Positions 38,410 to 47,719 of a DNA stretch of 64,000 nucleotides are shown here, piece after piece. Position numbers and translations under genes: made by a program. Each line of letters opens with the position of its first letter. The stretch's first letter is position 1. The notes beneath the pieces are model-generated. The model had not been told where the DNA came from, did not search any database, and was given only the letters and a program-made list of their open reading frames with translations. Origin of the DNA: Catalinimonas alkaloidigena (lineage in GTDB: Bacteria; Bacteroidota; Bacteroidia; Cytophagales; Cyclobacteriaceae); NCBI RefSeq assembly GCF_029504655.1, contig NZ_JAQFIL010000001.1, forward strand, positions 1,989,001 to 2,053,000, read 5' to 3'.

Positions 38410-40812
38410 TTATTTTTGGTTAGACATAGAGGGGGGAATATTACTTACTCCCCAGTTTTTATTAGGCTGCTCACCCAGTGTAAAGCTCAATGTGCCACCT
38501 TCCATTAATTGGTCGCGGTAAATCCAGTTTTTATCAATCGCCTCCCCGTTCCAGCTTACCGATTGTATGTACATATTGGCATCACTCAGGTTTTTGGTTT
38601 CAATAATCAACTCCTTACCGGTGTAGTAGTCTTCATCCAGTTGTATAGTAATTTTTTCAAACATTGGACTGCCAAACTGGAAAGAGGGACGATCGGCAGT
38701 ATGACCCTGCACATCAAAAAGGCCCATACTTGCTAAAACGTACCAGGAACCTAACTGCCCCTGGTCTTCATCCTGACCTACTCCGTAGCCGCGAAGAGGT
38801 TCGGTACCGTAAAAGGTGTTGCAGATTTCTCTTACCCATTTTTGAGTAAGCCAGGGCTTTCCAGAGTAGTTAAATAGCCAGGCATTGTGTAGCGAAGGCT
38901 GGTTACCATGATTATACAATTTCTCTATGCCTGAGAAACTATCTATCTCATCACTGCCACCGCCAAACTGATTTTTCTCTGCATCCAGAAACATACTTTG
39001 TAGCCGCTCATTAAAGGTCTCTTTGCCCATAAGCTCAATCAGACCTACAGGGTCATGGGGCACGTACCAGGTATATTGGTAGGCATTACCTTCCTGAAAA
39101 CCCTCCCATGCTTTTAAGGGATCAAAGTCTTTGATAAACGAACCGTTTTTAAGCTTGGGACGGATGTATTTAGTTTCCTGATCAAAGAGGTTACGGTAAT
39201 AGTCTGCCTGAGCCATCAGTTTTTGATAGTTGGCGCTATCACCTCTTTGCTTTGCCATCTGTGCCACAGCATAAGAGCTGAAGCTATACTCCATAGTATG
39301 TGAACCACCAAAGTTGAATACCCAACCATTAGATATCAGCGTATCCTGATAAGGGACAAAATGATCTTTTACAAAGTAGCTGAGGTCATATTTGCCATTA
39401 CCTAAATCTCTGCCCCGATAATCTAACTCATTTTTGATGGCAGCTTCGTAGCCGGTTTCTACATCAAAATCACGAATTCCTACATTATAGGCCGAAGCGA
39501 TGAGCAAGCCCTGAAAGTTGGTAGATACACCATTGGTAAATGTGCCTGCTGCTGCACCATCGTGTAACCATCCACGGTCTTTATAGAAGTCTATATTGGA
39601 TTGGAGGTACTCACTAAAATACTTGGGATAGGCAAGCGCCCAAAGCTGACTCAAATTCCAGAAGCCGCCCCACATGCCATCGGTATTATAATGATGGTAT
39701 TCCGGGTTTCCATTCTTGTCTAGCGGGGTCTTACCAATTTTATCATCAACCTGAGGAAAATCCCCATTTACGTCGCTGGAAAGGCCCCTGCCAAGCAGCG
39801 CATGATAGAGACCAGTATAAAATTTAATGCGATCTTCTTCTTTACCTCCTTCAAGGACAATTTTGTTCAACTTTTGATTCCAGGCATCTTGAGCGGCCAG
39901 CCTGGCTGCATCAAAATCTTTTCCTTCTGTCTCTGTACGTAAGTTGAGGCGAGCATTTTCTATGGAGGTGAAGCTTAAACCGGTTTGTACTTCAATAATT
40001 TCACCTTCTGTAGTATTGAAGCTGAGGTATAAGCCATTATTTACCCCTTCGGTACTGGTTTCGCCTTCAGTTTGTACAGTATCTACAAAGGTCCCTACGT
40101 TTGCAGGTTTTTTGCTGAGCCTGGCCACAAAATACATACTTACACGCTTGCCGGTATCACCAAACTTTACATACTCAGGATAGGTTACGATAGAGCCCTC
40201 AACCTCATGATCGTTAACCAGTCGGGCAGTAGCATTTATCACATCACTACTTTCGCCCTGCTTATGTCCTATATCTATAATTACATGTGCCTGCTCAGAC
40301 TGCGGAAAAGTAAAGCGCTGATAGCCTACTCTTTCGGTAGCGGTGAGCTCTGCCCTGATGCCATAGTCTGAAAGTGTAACCGCATAATATCCGGGAGCAG
40401 AGGTTTCACTCGCTTTATCAAAGCGGGAGCGATAGCCAGCATCTGGATCTTCCAATGTGCCGGGTACCGTTTGTAAGTCACCTACGGTGGGCATATATAC
40501 AAGTCCACCAATCTGAAACTCATGAAAATGTCCAAAACCTTCAATTGACGTATGGCGATCGTCGTAGCCATTAGGTCCCCAGCCGCCCTGGCTGTTGTAA
40601 GCATTGGTGTGCGGAGCCAGCTTTGCCATTCCAAAGGGTAAGGCAGCTGGTGTATAAAAAAACCAGCGACCGTGGACTGAACCTATCTGGGGGTCTACAT
40701 ACTGTGTAAGGTCAGTAGGTACATTTTCCTCTTCAGGAATTTGCTGAGAGGTACAGGCAGCCATGACTAAAACTGCCAGTACCCATAGTGAGTTGGTGAT
40801 CTGCTTAAGCAT
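38410..40812 (-). CDS. GH92 exo-alpha-mannosidase lipoprotein
   Basis: 800 residues, lipid cysteine C20 (MAACTS). GH92 landmarks: VDPQIGSVHGRWFF at the start, GFGHFHEFQIGG, the substrate loop GGFWNLSQLWALAYP, and the C-terminal DEDQGQLGSWYVLASMGLFDV, which contains the catalytic region. GH92 enzymes are inverting calcium-dependent exo-alpha-mannosidases. It is 11 bases from the other GH92 gene, so they are co-transcribed. It acts at the cell surface or periplasm on alpha-mannose, for example of N-glycans or mannoprotein (inference). Confidence 0.92.
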   Translation of the reverse strand: MLKQITNSLWVLAVLVMAACTSQQIPEEENVPTDLTQYVDPQIGSVHGRWFFYTPAALPFGMAKLAPHTNAYNSQGGWGPNGYDDRHTSIEGFGHFHEFQIGGLVYMPTVGDLQTVPGTLEDPDAGYRSRFDKASETSAPGYYAVTLSDYGIRAELTATERVGYQRFTFPQSEQAHVIIDIGHKQGESSDVINATARLVNDHEVEGSIVTYPEYVKFGDTGKRVSMYFVARLSKKPANVGTFVDTVQTEGETSTEGVNNGLYLSFNTTEGEIIEVQTGLSFTSIENARLNLRTETEGKDFDAARLAAQDAWNQKLNKIVLEGGKEEDRIKFYTGLYHALLGRGLSSDVNGDFPQVDDKIGKTPLDKNGNPEYHHYNTDGMWGGFWNLSQLWALAYPKYFSEYLQSNIDFYKDRGWLHDGAAAGTFTNGVSTNFQGLLIASAYNVGIRDFDVETGYEAAIKNELDYRGRDLGNGKYDLSYFVKDHFVPYQDTLISNGWVFNFGGSHTMEYSFSSYAVAQMAKQRGDSANYQKLMAQADYYRNLFDQETKYIRPKLKNGSFIKDFDPLKAWEGFQEGNAYQYTWYVPHDPVGLIELMGKETFNERLQSMFLDAEKNQFGGGSDEIDSFSGIEKLYNHGNQPSLHNAWLFNYSGKPWLTQKWVREICNTFYGTEPLRGYGVGQDEDQGQLGSWYVLASMGLFDVQGHTADRPSFQFGSPMFEKITIQLDEDYYTGKELIIETKNLSDANMYIQSVSWNGEAIDKNWIYRDQLMEGGTLSFTLGEQPNKNWGVSNIPPSMSNQK

Positions 40813-40823
40813 ATTGATTTTAC

Positions 40824-43800
40824 TTATTTCTGGGGTAAGCTCTGAGTTCCCCAGTTTTTGTTTGGTTCTGCGCCCATCTCCAGCTCCAGCGTACCTCCTT
40901 TCAGAAGCTCTTCTGCCGGGAACCAGAAGTTGTTTAGTACTTTGCCATTGAGTTTGGCTTGTTGTACGTACTTATTCAGGCGCGAAGCATTTTTTGCTTC
41001 AATGACAAATGTATTACCTCTGCCATATCTACCACCAAGATTAATGCGTGTTTTTTCAAAAAGTGGGCTGCCGATCTCATAAATGGGATTTGCAGAGGTG
41101 CCCCCATCGGTCTGAAATAGGCCTAACGCACTCATAACAAACCACGCGCTCATCTGTCCCTGATCTTCATCTCCCAGATAGGCATTGGAAACGCCAAAGC
41201 CATAATACTTGTCTACGATATCACGGTTCCACTTTTGCGTAAGCCAGGGGCTGCCTGCCCAGTTAAACAAAAAAGAGAAATGCATAGACTGCTGGTTGCC
41301 CTGAGTTACCGGGAAGTCCCAGTAAAGTTCGTTGGGCGCATTGTAGCGCCAGCTGCTACTTTCATTAAAACCCCACTTCAGGCGATCAACAAGTTTGTCA
41401 TTACCACCTACAGCTTTAGCTAATGCTGGTATATCCTGCGGTACAAAGAACGTAAGCTGCCAGGCATTACCCTCCACGTACTGGTAGTTACCAGCCGATT
41501 TGATAGGGTCAAAGTCAGGATACCAGCTTCCATCGGAATGACGTAGGCGAGCGAAACCAGAGGTGCTGTCTATGGCATTTTTCCACCAGTAGCCTCTTTC
41601 TTTAAATTCTTCGTAAATCTTTTGCTTGCCCAGACTTTTAGCCAGTTGAGAAACGGCGTAGTCATCAAAGGAATATTCCAGAGTATTAGAAAACCTGCCT
41701 TTGTTATACGGAACATACTGATGCTCTATATAGGCTGGTAGATCACGATTGCCGGCATAGCCATTGCCTACCTGCTCACCAGGCGTTGTCTGCATCTTAT
41801 AAACGGCCTGTAGTGCTTTTTCTGCATCAAAATCTCGTATACCCATCTGATAAGCACCTACGATGAGCGGTATTTCATGCTCAGCTACCATTACAGGGAT
41901 GTACTCCATACCTGCTGGCCCTTTGGCTAACCAGCCATTAGCATCGTACATAGCCAACTGAGATTTTACCCACTGAGAGGACCATTCGGGAGTCACCAGG
42001 TTCCAGAACTGGTTAAGGTTCCAGAAAGTATTCCAGAAGGCATCACAGCCAAGGGCTACAGCATTAGGGTCTGCTAACTTTTGAATGTTTTCGCTGGCAT
42101 CTACCCAACTTCCATCTACATCACTGAAGATATTCCTGCTTACCAAGGCCCGATACATATTAGAATAGAATCTGGTTTTTTCGCGACGATCATCGGTAGT
42201 GATGACTACCCTTTCAAATAACTGATTCCATTCATTGACGTGATATGCTCGTACAGCATCAAAATCCCAGCCGAAAGCTTGAGTAATCTCAGTGTCCAGG
42301 TTGAGCTGTGCATTTTCTATGCTGACGTAAGATATGGCTGTGCGAGTTTGTACTATCTGATTCTGTTGAGTGTCAAACTCTACATAGGCAACTATATCCT
42401 GAGGATTTTGAACGTGTAACTCATCGCGGTTGGCATAGCTAACTGGAATACTGTCTTCGCTCTCTGTAACTACTACACCAAAATCTCTAATGTCCTGATC
42501 AAACTCCATAGCGAAGTGAACAGTGTATTCCTGAGCGATGTCGTCCCAGGTTTCTTGCTCCCCACCGCCTTCAATGTATTTACCACGGTAGTGTTGTTCG
42601 CCCCAGATATGTGGAGACCGCTGTTTGCTAAAACCTACTAGTTTATTTTTACCGATCACTTTAAAATAGGCTTCTTCAATATCATAACCGTACTCGGCAG
42701 GAATTTGTAGATCTACAAGAATTCTGGAGTGCTCGCTGTTTTCAGGATATGTATATCGCTGAAAACTTGCTCGGGTGGTAGAGGTTAGTTCCGCTTTGAT
42801 GTTGTAATCGGTAAGCAGCACTGAATAATAGCCTAATGGAGTCTGTTCAGTAGATTTGTCTACTCGTGAACGATAGCCACTATCAGGGTCTTCAGGTGTG
42901 CCTATCTCAGTAATTAATGGGCCATTGGTAGGAAAAGTACCCAGGCCTGCCATGGTCCATTCGTGAATATGGCTGAAAGTACCTACACTTTCAAAAGTTG
43001 GCTGATACCCAGACTGCCACCCTCCCCGCTGATTGTCGGGGCTTATTTTTACCATGCTAAATGGCATCCAGGGGCCGGGCGCTATCATCCAGCGAGAGTG
43101 GCCAGTCCCTATTTTAGTATCTACATAATCTGCTAAGCTACTTGCCTGCTGAGGACTTCTTTCTATACTCCCCCGGGCTACCTCATCACCATCTAAAAAA
43201 ACTGTGTAAGCACTTTCTTTTGCTTTCTTTATGACAGGCATGGGTACTTCCAGCTCGTATCTGCCTTGCTCCAGTACTTTCTCATAGATTGGTTTGTCAT
43301 CCAGTTCTACACTTAGGGTAGGGGTGTTTTGTAAGTGCTGAACGTCAATTAGCAATGGTTGAATATCATTTCTCCCTTGTTTGAGTGTATAGTCAGCCGG
43401 AGCAATATTGCGAATGAAAGCATCCTTGGCTTCAACTAAGTTCGCATCCTGAGGTCCTTCCAACTTTAGTTGATCAAAGAGCAGCCAGCTTCCTTCTAAA
43501 GTGGTTATTTCTATCTCGTTACCTCCCTCACGAAGTACTTCCGAGGGTATAGGAATCTGGATTAACTGTTCCTGGGGGCTTTCAGTAATCTCTTTATAGC
43601 CCTCTTTATTAGTACCTGCTTCCAAACGGAATTTCCATGAGCGCTCATTTACACTCACTTTTAGCAGTGGTGGATTTTCCGGACTGACATCAAGCACGTC
43701 TATGAACAGCTTCCAGTCGTCTGGTGATTTACCCTTTTCCAACTCAAAAAGTATGTTAATCTCATGAGGACGAATGCCAGCCAGGACAGATGTGCCGCCC

Positions 43801-44048
43801 CAATAATCTATGGAGCCGGGAAGCACGTAGGGAAAGTCCTTTTTGATATCGGAGTGGGTAATGACAAAAAATTTATCTTCCCAGCCAAAATCGTTTTTAA
43901 GAAAATCCTGATAGCCAGAAGGAGAAAGGGCAAACTCATGGTGTTGGTTATCTGCTTCACCCAGACTCCAGACCACTTTATTTTGAGCAAAAGAAAAGTT
44001 AGAAATGCACAAAGTGGCTAATATGGTGTATATAATTTTATGAATCAT
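40824..44048 (-). CDS. GH92 exo-alpha-mannosidase with extra N-terminal beta-domain
   Basis: 1074 residues with a signal peptide of ~21 residues (NFSFAQ). Residues ~22-300 form an extra beta-rich region (VVWSLGEADNQHHEFAL; ILFELEKGKSPDDWKLFIDVLDV; GNEIEITTLEGSWLLFDQLKL) resembling the polysaccharide-lyase-family-4 C-terminal/CBM-like domain. The GH92 catalytic part starts near residue 305 (VDTKIGTGHSRWMIAPGP) and ends with DEDQGQMSAWFVMSALGLF. The accessory domain is probably for glycan binding. It follows the isomerase-like gene after 19 bases. Confidence 0.9.
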   Translation of the reverse strand: MIHKIIYTILATLCISNFSFAQNKVVWSLGEADNQHHEFALSPSGYQDFLKNDFGWEDKFFVITHSDIKKDFPYVLPGSIDYWGGTSVLAGIRPHEINILFELEKGKSPDDWKLFIDVLDVSPENPPLLKVSVNERSWKFRLEAGTNKEGYKEITESPQEQLIQIPIPSEVLREGGNEIEITTLEGSWLLFDQLKLEGPQDANLVEAKDAFIRNIAPADYTLKQGRNDIQPLLIDVQHLQNTPTLSVELDDKPIYEKVLEQGRYELEVPMPVIKKAKESAYTVFLDGDEVARGSIERSPQQASSLADYVDTKIGTGHSRWMIAPGPWMPFSMVKISPDNQRGGWQSGYQPTFESVGTFSHIHEWTMAGLGTFPTNGPLITEIGTPEDPDSGYRSRVDKSTEQTPLGYYSVLLTDYNIKAELTSTTRASFQRYTYPENSEHSRILVDLQIPAEYGYDIEEAYFKVIGKNKLVGFSKQRSPHIWGEQHYRGKYIEGGGEQETWDDIAQEYTVHFAMEFDQDIRDFGVVVTESEDSIPVSYANRDELHVQNPQDIVAYVEFDTQQNQIVQTRTAISYVSIENAQLNLDTEITQAFGWDFDAVRAYHVNEWNQLFERVVITTDDRREKTRFYSNMYRALVSRNIFSDVDGSWVDASENIQKLADPNAVALGCDAFWNTFWNLNQFWNLVTPEWSSQWVKSQLAMYDANGWLAKGPAGMEYIPVMVAEHEIPLIVGAYQMGIRDFDAEKALQAVYKMQTTPGEQVGNGYAGNRDLPAYIEHQYVPYNKGRFSNTLEYSFDDYAVSQLAKSLGKQKIYEEFKERGYWWKNAIDSTSGFARLRHSDGSWYPDFDPIKSAGNYQYVEGNAWQLTFFVPQDIPALAKAVGGNDKLVDRLKWGFNESSSWRYNAPNELYWDFPVTQGNQQSMHFSFLFNWAGSPWLTQKWNRDIVDKYYGFGVSNAYLGDEDQGQMSAWFVMSALGLFQTDGGTSANPIYEIGSPLFEKTRINLGGRYGRGNTFVIEAKNASRLNKYVQQAKLNGKVLNNFWFPAEELLKGGTLELEMGAEPNKNWGTQSLPQK

Positions 44049-44067
44049 AACGTATTGCGGACAGATA

Positions 44068-45834
44068 TTAACATGCTTCTTCTTTCACAAATGAGACTAC
44101 TACTTTGGCCGTTTGGTCACCAAGGTTGCGCAGCGTGTAGCGTTTGGCGGCAGCAGGTATAGCAAATGTCTCCGCATACTGATATGCTGCGGGATTGGCG
44201 TTTTCAACCTCCAGGCGCACCCCCTCACCTTCTACCAGCATCAGCAAGTGACATTGGCCCTGGGTTTCAATCTCCATCTCACTATCAAATTCGTAGCGGT
44301 AGATATCATAAAAGTGATCAGAGTGGGTAGGTAGATGTATTTTTTTCCAGTCACTTCCGTCTTCTACTACACTTGGTTTAGAAATTAAATTTTGCTGTAC
44401 TTTTTCTCCCTGATGCTCAAAGTTAAGATTTTCAAAAGCTCGTTCTATATTGAGAGGGCGTGGGTTTCCGTCCAGGTCCAGACGCTGCCAGTCGTACATT
44501 TTAAAGGTGTAGATATAGGGTGTAGCACTTATCTCCAGCACCAGATTATCTTTACCCGAGCAGTGGATGGTTCCATGAGGAATCAGGAAGAGATCATGCT
44601 TTTTAGCCGGTAATTTCTGCACGTATTTTTCTACATTCAGTTCTTCTTTAGTCTGGTAGCTATGCTCCAGAGCAGCTTTAAATTCAGTGGATTCTATGCC
44701 TTCCTGAAATCCGAGATAAACATCTGCATTTTCTTCGGCATCCAGTATGTAGTAGGTCTCGTCCTGTGTAAAATTTTCACCAAAGTGCTTTTTGATGTAG
44801 TCAGGTTTAGGGTGGCACTGAACAGAAAGGTTGCCTCCGTCAAAGGTGTCCAGAAAGTCAAAACGGATTGGAAATTCGTCTTTAAAACGCGCTGCTGCTT
44901 TGCCCAATACATGATTTCGCTGATGAAACATCAGCATATCAAATGACACTTCTAATAGTTTGCCTTCATCCTCAAGCAGTAGACCATTTTCAGGCACAAT
45001 CATTTCAAAAGACCAGGCATAATTGGGTACCTCGGAGTTCAGTCCCTTAATCTTTTCTTTTATCCACTGACCGCCCCATACACCTGGTTCAAACCAGGGG
45101 CGTACTCTAAAGTGTGTGGAAGATATATAGTCCAGACTAGCCCTAAGAGCTTTACCGCTCGTCCAACTTGGTTGGGCGGGGCGCTGCTGATCAACGATGA
45201 TGTCAATATGGGGCAGCAGCTCTTTTTTTGCTTGGTTTAGCACTACCCAGTCTACAAAATAGAAATGCTTGTATGCCTGCTTGGCTGCTTTAGGTCTTGA
45301 CAAACCCAGGTTAGTGATTTCTCCAGCACGCATGCGGTACTGGAGTTCGTTTTTAGGTAAGTCAAAATAGAGAAGTCGGCCTTCCAATGACGAAAGAGAG
45401 GCGCCACTTCCATAAATCAGGTTAACATTTGTGTTTTCCTTTGTCTTAAGTTGTTGTAGTTGGCTTTCATCAAACCAGTCTTTGAGTTGCAGCTTAGTTT
45501 TGAATCCGAAAATAGGATCGTCACCACCCAGATAGGGTTCTACTAGCTTTAGTATTTCGGCCTCTGGCTTCATGCAATCCTGTATGTTCATGCTATGTAC
45601 CGTTTTGCCCAGCGCCTGCAATTCTTCTGTTAATGATGAAACCACTTCATTCCAGTCTACACCAGCGTAGCCTTCAAGTATTATGATGGGGTCCTTACTA
45701 ATTTCTTGAGCTAGAGAATCGTATCCTATTTCAATCTTTCCATTTTTTAAAGGATGAGAGGGGTACAGATCATAAGTATCTACTGCTTTATCTTTTATCA
45801 GGGGTATTAAATGTTGGCTGGTTGCTCTCTTCAT
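44068..45834 (-). CDS. Mannose-6-phosphate isomerase (class I-like) with N-terminal kinase-like domain
   Basis: 588 residues, cytoplasmic. The C-terminal ~350 residues are a cupin phosphomannose isomerase: FEPGVWGGQW, NLSVQCHPKPDY with the Q-x-H zinc motif, DETYYIL, and IPHGTIHCSG with the metal histidine. The N-terminal ~220 residues resemble a nucleoside/uridine-kinase-like P-loop fold (PIIILEGYAGVDWNEVVSSL), but the GxxxxGK[ST] loop is not intact, so phosphotransfer is doubtful. It would convert mannose-6-phosphate to fructose-6-phosphate after the ROK kinase. Promoter with CATATG units lies directly upstream. Confidence 0.78.
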   Translation of the reverse strand: MKRATSQHLIPLIKDKAVDTYDLYPSHPLKNGKIEIGYDSLAQEISKDPIIILEGYAGVDWNEVVSSLTEELQALGKTVHSMNIQDCMKPEAEILKLVEPYLGGDDPIFGFKTKLQLKDWFDESQLQQLKTKENTNVNLIYGSGASLSSLEGRLLYFDLPKNELQYRMRAGEITNLGLSRPKAAKQAYKHFYFVDWVVLNQAKKELLPHIDIIVDQQRPAQPSWTSGKALRASLDYISSTHFRVRPWFEPGVWGGQWIKEKIKGLNSEVPNYAWSFEMIVPENGLLLEDEGKLLEVSFDMLMFHQRNHVLGKAAARFKDEFPIRFDFLDTFDGGNLSVQCHPKPDYIKKHFGENFTQDETYYILDAEENADVYLGFQEGIESTEFKAALEHSYQTKEELNVEKYVQKLPAKKHDLFLIPHGTIHCSGKDNLVLEISATPYIYTFKMYDWQRLDLDGNPRPLNIERAFENLNFEHQGEKVQQNLISKPSVVEDGSDWKKIHLPTHSDHFYDIYRYEFDSEMEIETQGQCHLLMLVEGEGVRLEVENANPAAYQYAETFAIPAAAKRYTLRNLGDQTAKVVVSFVKEEAC

Positions 45835-45859
45835 ATCTCGGTGTAATTGTGTTGCATTA

Positions 45860-45905
45860 CAAAGGTAATCATATGTTTTAAATGTCCATATGTTTAAACA
45901 TATAA
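45860..45905 (-). promoter_or_regulatory. Promoter of the GH92/isomerase operon with three CATATG-type units
   Basis: On the minus strand a perfect -7 box TACCTTTG spans 45867-45860. Units AAACATATGA (45878-45869) and AAACATATGG (45895-45886), 17 bp apart, lie just upstream, and a third half AAACATATAA runs in the opposite direction (45896-45905). Together the last two form a 16-bp perfect palindrome (45888-45903). The first unit overlaps the -33/-7 spacer, which fits repression by the GntR protein (inference). Confidence 0.55.
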
Positions 45906-46622
45906 AATTAATAATTTATTGCTTTCTGTTCATTTCTCAGTCAAAATTTGATACGTAATAATAGGCAGATTGGCGCACTGCTTATATAATTGAGACTCAA
46001 ACGACTTAGATGAAGTATAAGTCAAGCAAAGGTATGATTAAGATAAAATGAAGCTGAAAGTTAAATCAGCCTACCCTAAGCTCTGAAATAAGTTGTCATT
46101 CTCGCTTATCAATATTTTAGGTTTGTCAGCCGGGCTGACTGGACAATAGTGCCAGGTCGCTTTGTTTTACAGATCGCTGCAGATTAGATGCTGAAGAAAT
46201 TCAATAAATAGAATACAAAGGGTTTGCGGGAGTCAATGGTGAATCTCGTAGAAACAATTAAATCATATAATTGCTCCTAAACTGGCTTTCATGAAAGGAT
46301 TGGGATTCTCCATTTCAAATATCCTCACCACATCGTTTCTGGAAGTCAAAGCCATGAGATAACAGCTTACTATTGAATAGTGTATGTGCTTCATTGGTTA
46401 CAGTCAGGGTGCAATCTGTCGTACCAGCAAGCAGGGTAGAACTGATTATCATTGAACCTTCTACCTTATGCATGGTAGAGAGAATACCCTGAATAGGGTA
46501 GATAAAACACCATTAGGAAGGTATTAAGACCATGCTTAGATATACAGAAATTTGCAAAAATCAAAATTGAAAATATTTGTACTAGTCGCAAAAGATTAAC
46601 TCAATCAATATAAAATTAAACC
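45906..46622. other. Long gene-poor gap between the mannoside cluster and a cytochrome gene
   Basis: About 717 bases with no convincing gene. A 43-codon minus-strand frame (46263-46394), reading MKHIHYSIVSCYLMALTS at its start and ENPNPFMKASLGAII at its end, stands out as protein-like but has no recognisable family. It could be a degraded gene tail. Nothing else was seen. Confidence 0.4.
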
Positions 46623-47255
46623 ATGAAAAATGTAATTATCTACACCTTGGCAATGGCAGCAATAGTAGCTTTTCTAAATGCCTGCCAAGAATCCACTTCA
46701 AAGGAATCCGCAGTAACTCCATCATCACTGGAAGACTCGGTAAGTTTCAAACAGCAGCAGGTCCTCAGAGGAGGCTATTTAGTAAGTGTAGGTGGCTGTA
46801 GCGATTGTCATACGCCTAAAATATTTACCGCAGAAGGCATGCAGTTTGATACCACCAGGCTTTTGTCGGGTCATCCCAATGGGGCACCGCTACCGGAGGT
46901 TGATATGAGAGCGTTGCAGCCTGGCTACTGGGTTCTTTTCAATGATCATCTGACCGCCGCAGTAGGTCCCTGGGGGCTTACATTCTCAAGAAATCTTACT
47001 CCGCACGGTACCGGGATCAAAGGTTGGAAAGAAGAAATTTTCATCAAAGCTTTGCGTACAGGCAAACATATGGGAATGGAACAAGGAAGACCTATCATGC
47101 CGCCCATGCCCTGGTTTAATGTTGCAACAGCCACAGATGAAGACTTAAAAGCTATTTATGCCTATTTGCAGTCCCTAAAGCCAATTGATAACCATGTGCC
47201 AGAGCCAATGTCTCCGGAAGAAGTAATGAAGATGACTTCTGCAAAAGCTTTGTAA
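46623..47255 (+). CDS. Mono-heme cytochrome c lipoprotein
   Basis: 210 residues; lipid cysteine C21 (FLNAC). One heme motif C59-S-D-C-H63, followed by a fold with the distal methionine region (GRPIMPPMPWFNVATATDEDLKAIYAYLQSL) characteristic of cytochrome c families near dehydrogenases. It is a periplasm-side electron carrier attached to the membrane. It stands alone between two gene-poor gaps, so its partner is not seen. Confidence 0.85.
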   Translation: MKNVIIYTLAMAAIVAFLNACQESTSKESAVTPSSLEDSVSFKQQQVLRGGYLVSVGGCSDCHTPKIFTAEGMQFDTTRLLSGHPNGAPLPEVDMRALQPGYWVLFNDHLTAAVGPWGLTFSRNLTPHGTGIKGWKEEIFIKALRTGKHMGMEQGRPIMPPMPWFNVATATDEDLKAIYAYLQSLKPIDNHVPEPMSPEEVMKMTSAKAL

Positions 47256-47719
47256 ACACTGAACACAGAGCTATATTCTTCACCATTGATCCTCAGATAA
47301 AATATAACGCATACATATTGTTAAACTTAAAAAAGCGCAGTCAGCGAAAATTCATTAGCCTCAATATGTATTCCTGAGTGGCGATTAATGATAGTGACTT
47401 TAGCCTGAGAGGGACAGCTATTATTCATGCAACCTCCCTATTGAGGCTTTAAAAAAGTTAACAGTAAACTAAGAGTAGCGAACTTCTGATACAGCGCTGC
47501 TGCAAAGGCTGCACAAAGAAGCAGTTTTAATACTGAATCCAAAGGGCATAGCAGGAATACAATACTGCTTACGTTGCCTACAGACGAAACACAGCAAGCT
47601 GATTTGAGAACATGCTAACAAAAGTAGTTGCGGCACAATTTGTATGCCCCTCAAATCCGTATAAGAGTGTTCCTTTTCTTTTTTCTTTATTGGGTGCATG
47701 CATCAATTTCCTTTAGCTC
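47256..47719. other. Gene-poor gap with a long-range inverted repeat and a possible tiny ORF
   Basis: Perfect 10-bp arms AGCCTCAATA (47357-47366) and TATTGAGGCT (47439-47448) are 72 bases apart. A 33-codon minus-strand frame (47428-47327) starts with ATG 4 bases after a strong GGGAGG ribosome-binding-like site (47438-47433). No family is recognised, so this may be a small peptide gene, a structured RNA, or chance. Confidence 0.35.

Noticed and set aside
47694..47701. TGCATGCA palindrome after cysI
   Set aside because: Too short and without a T run or second copy; likely chance.
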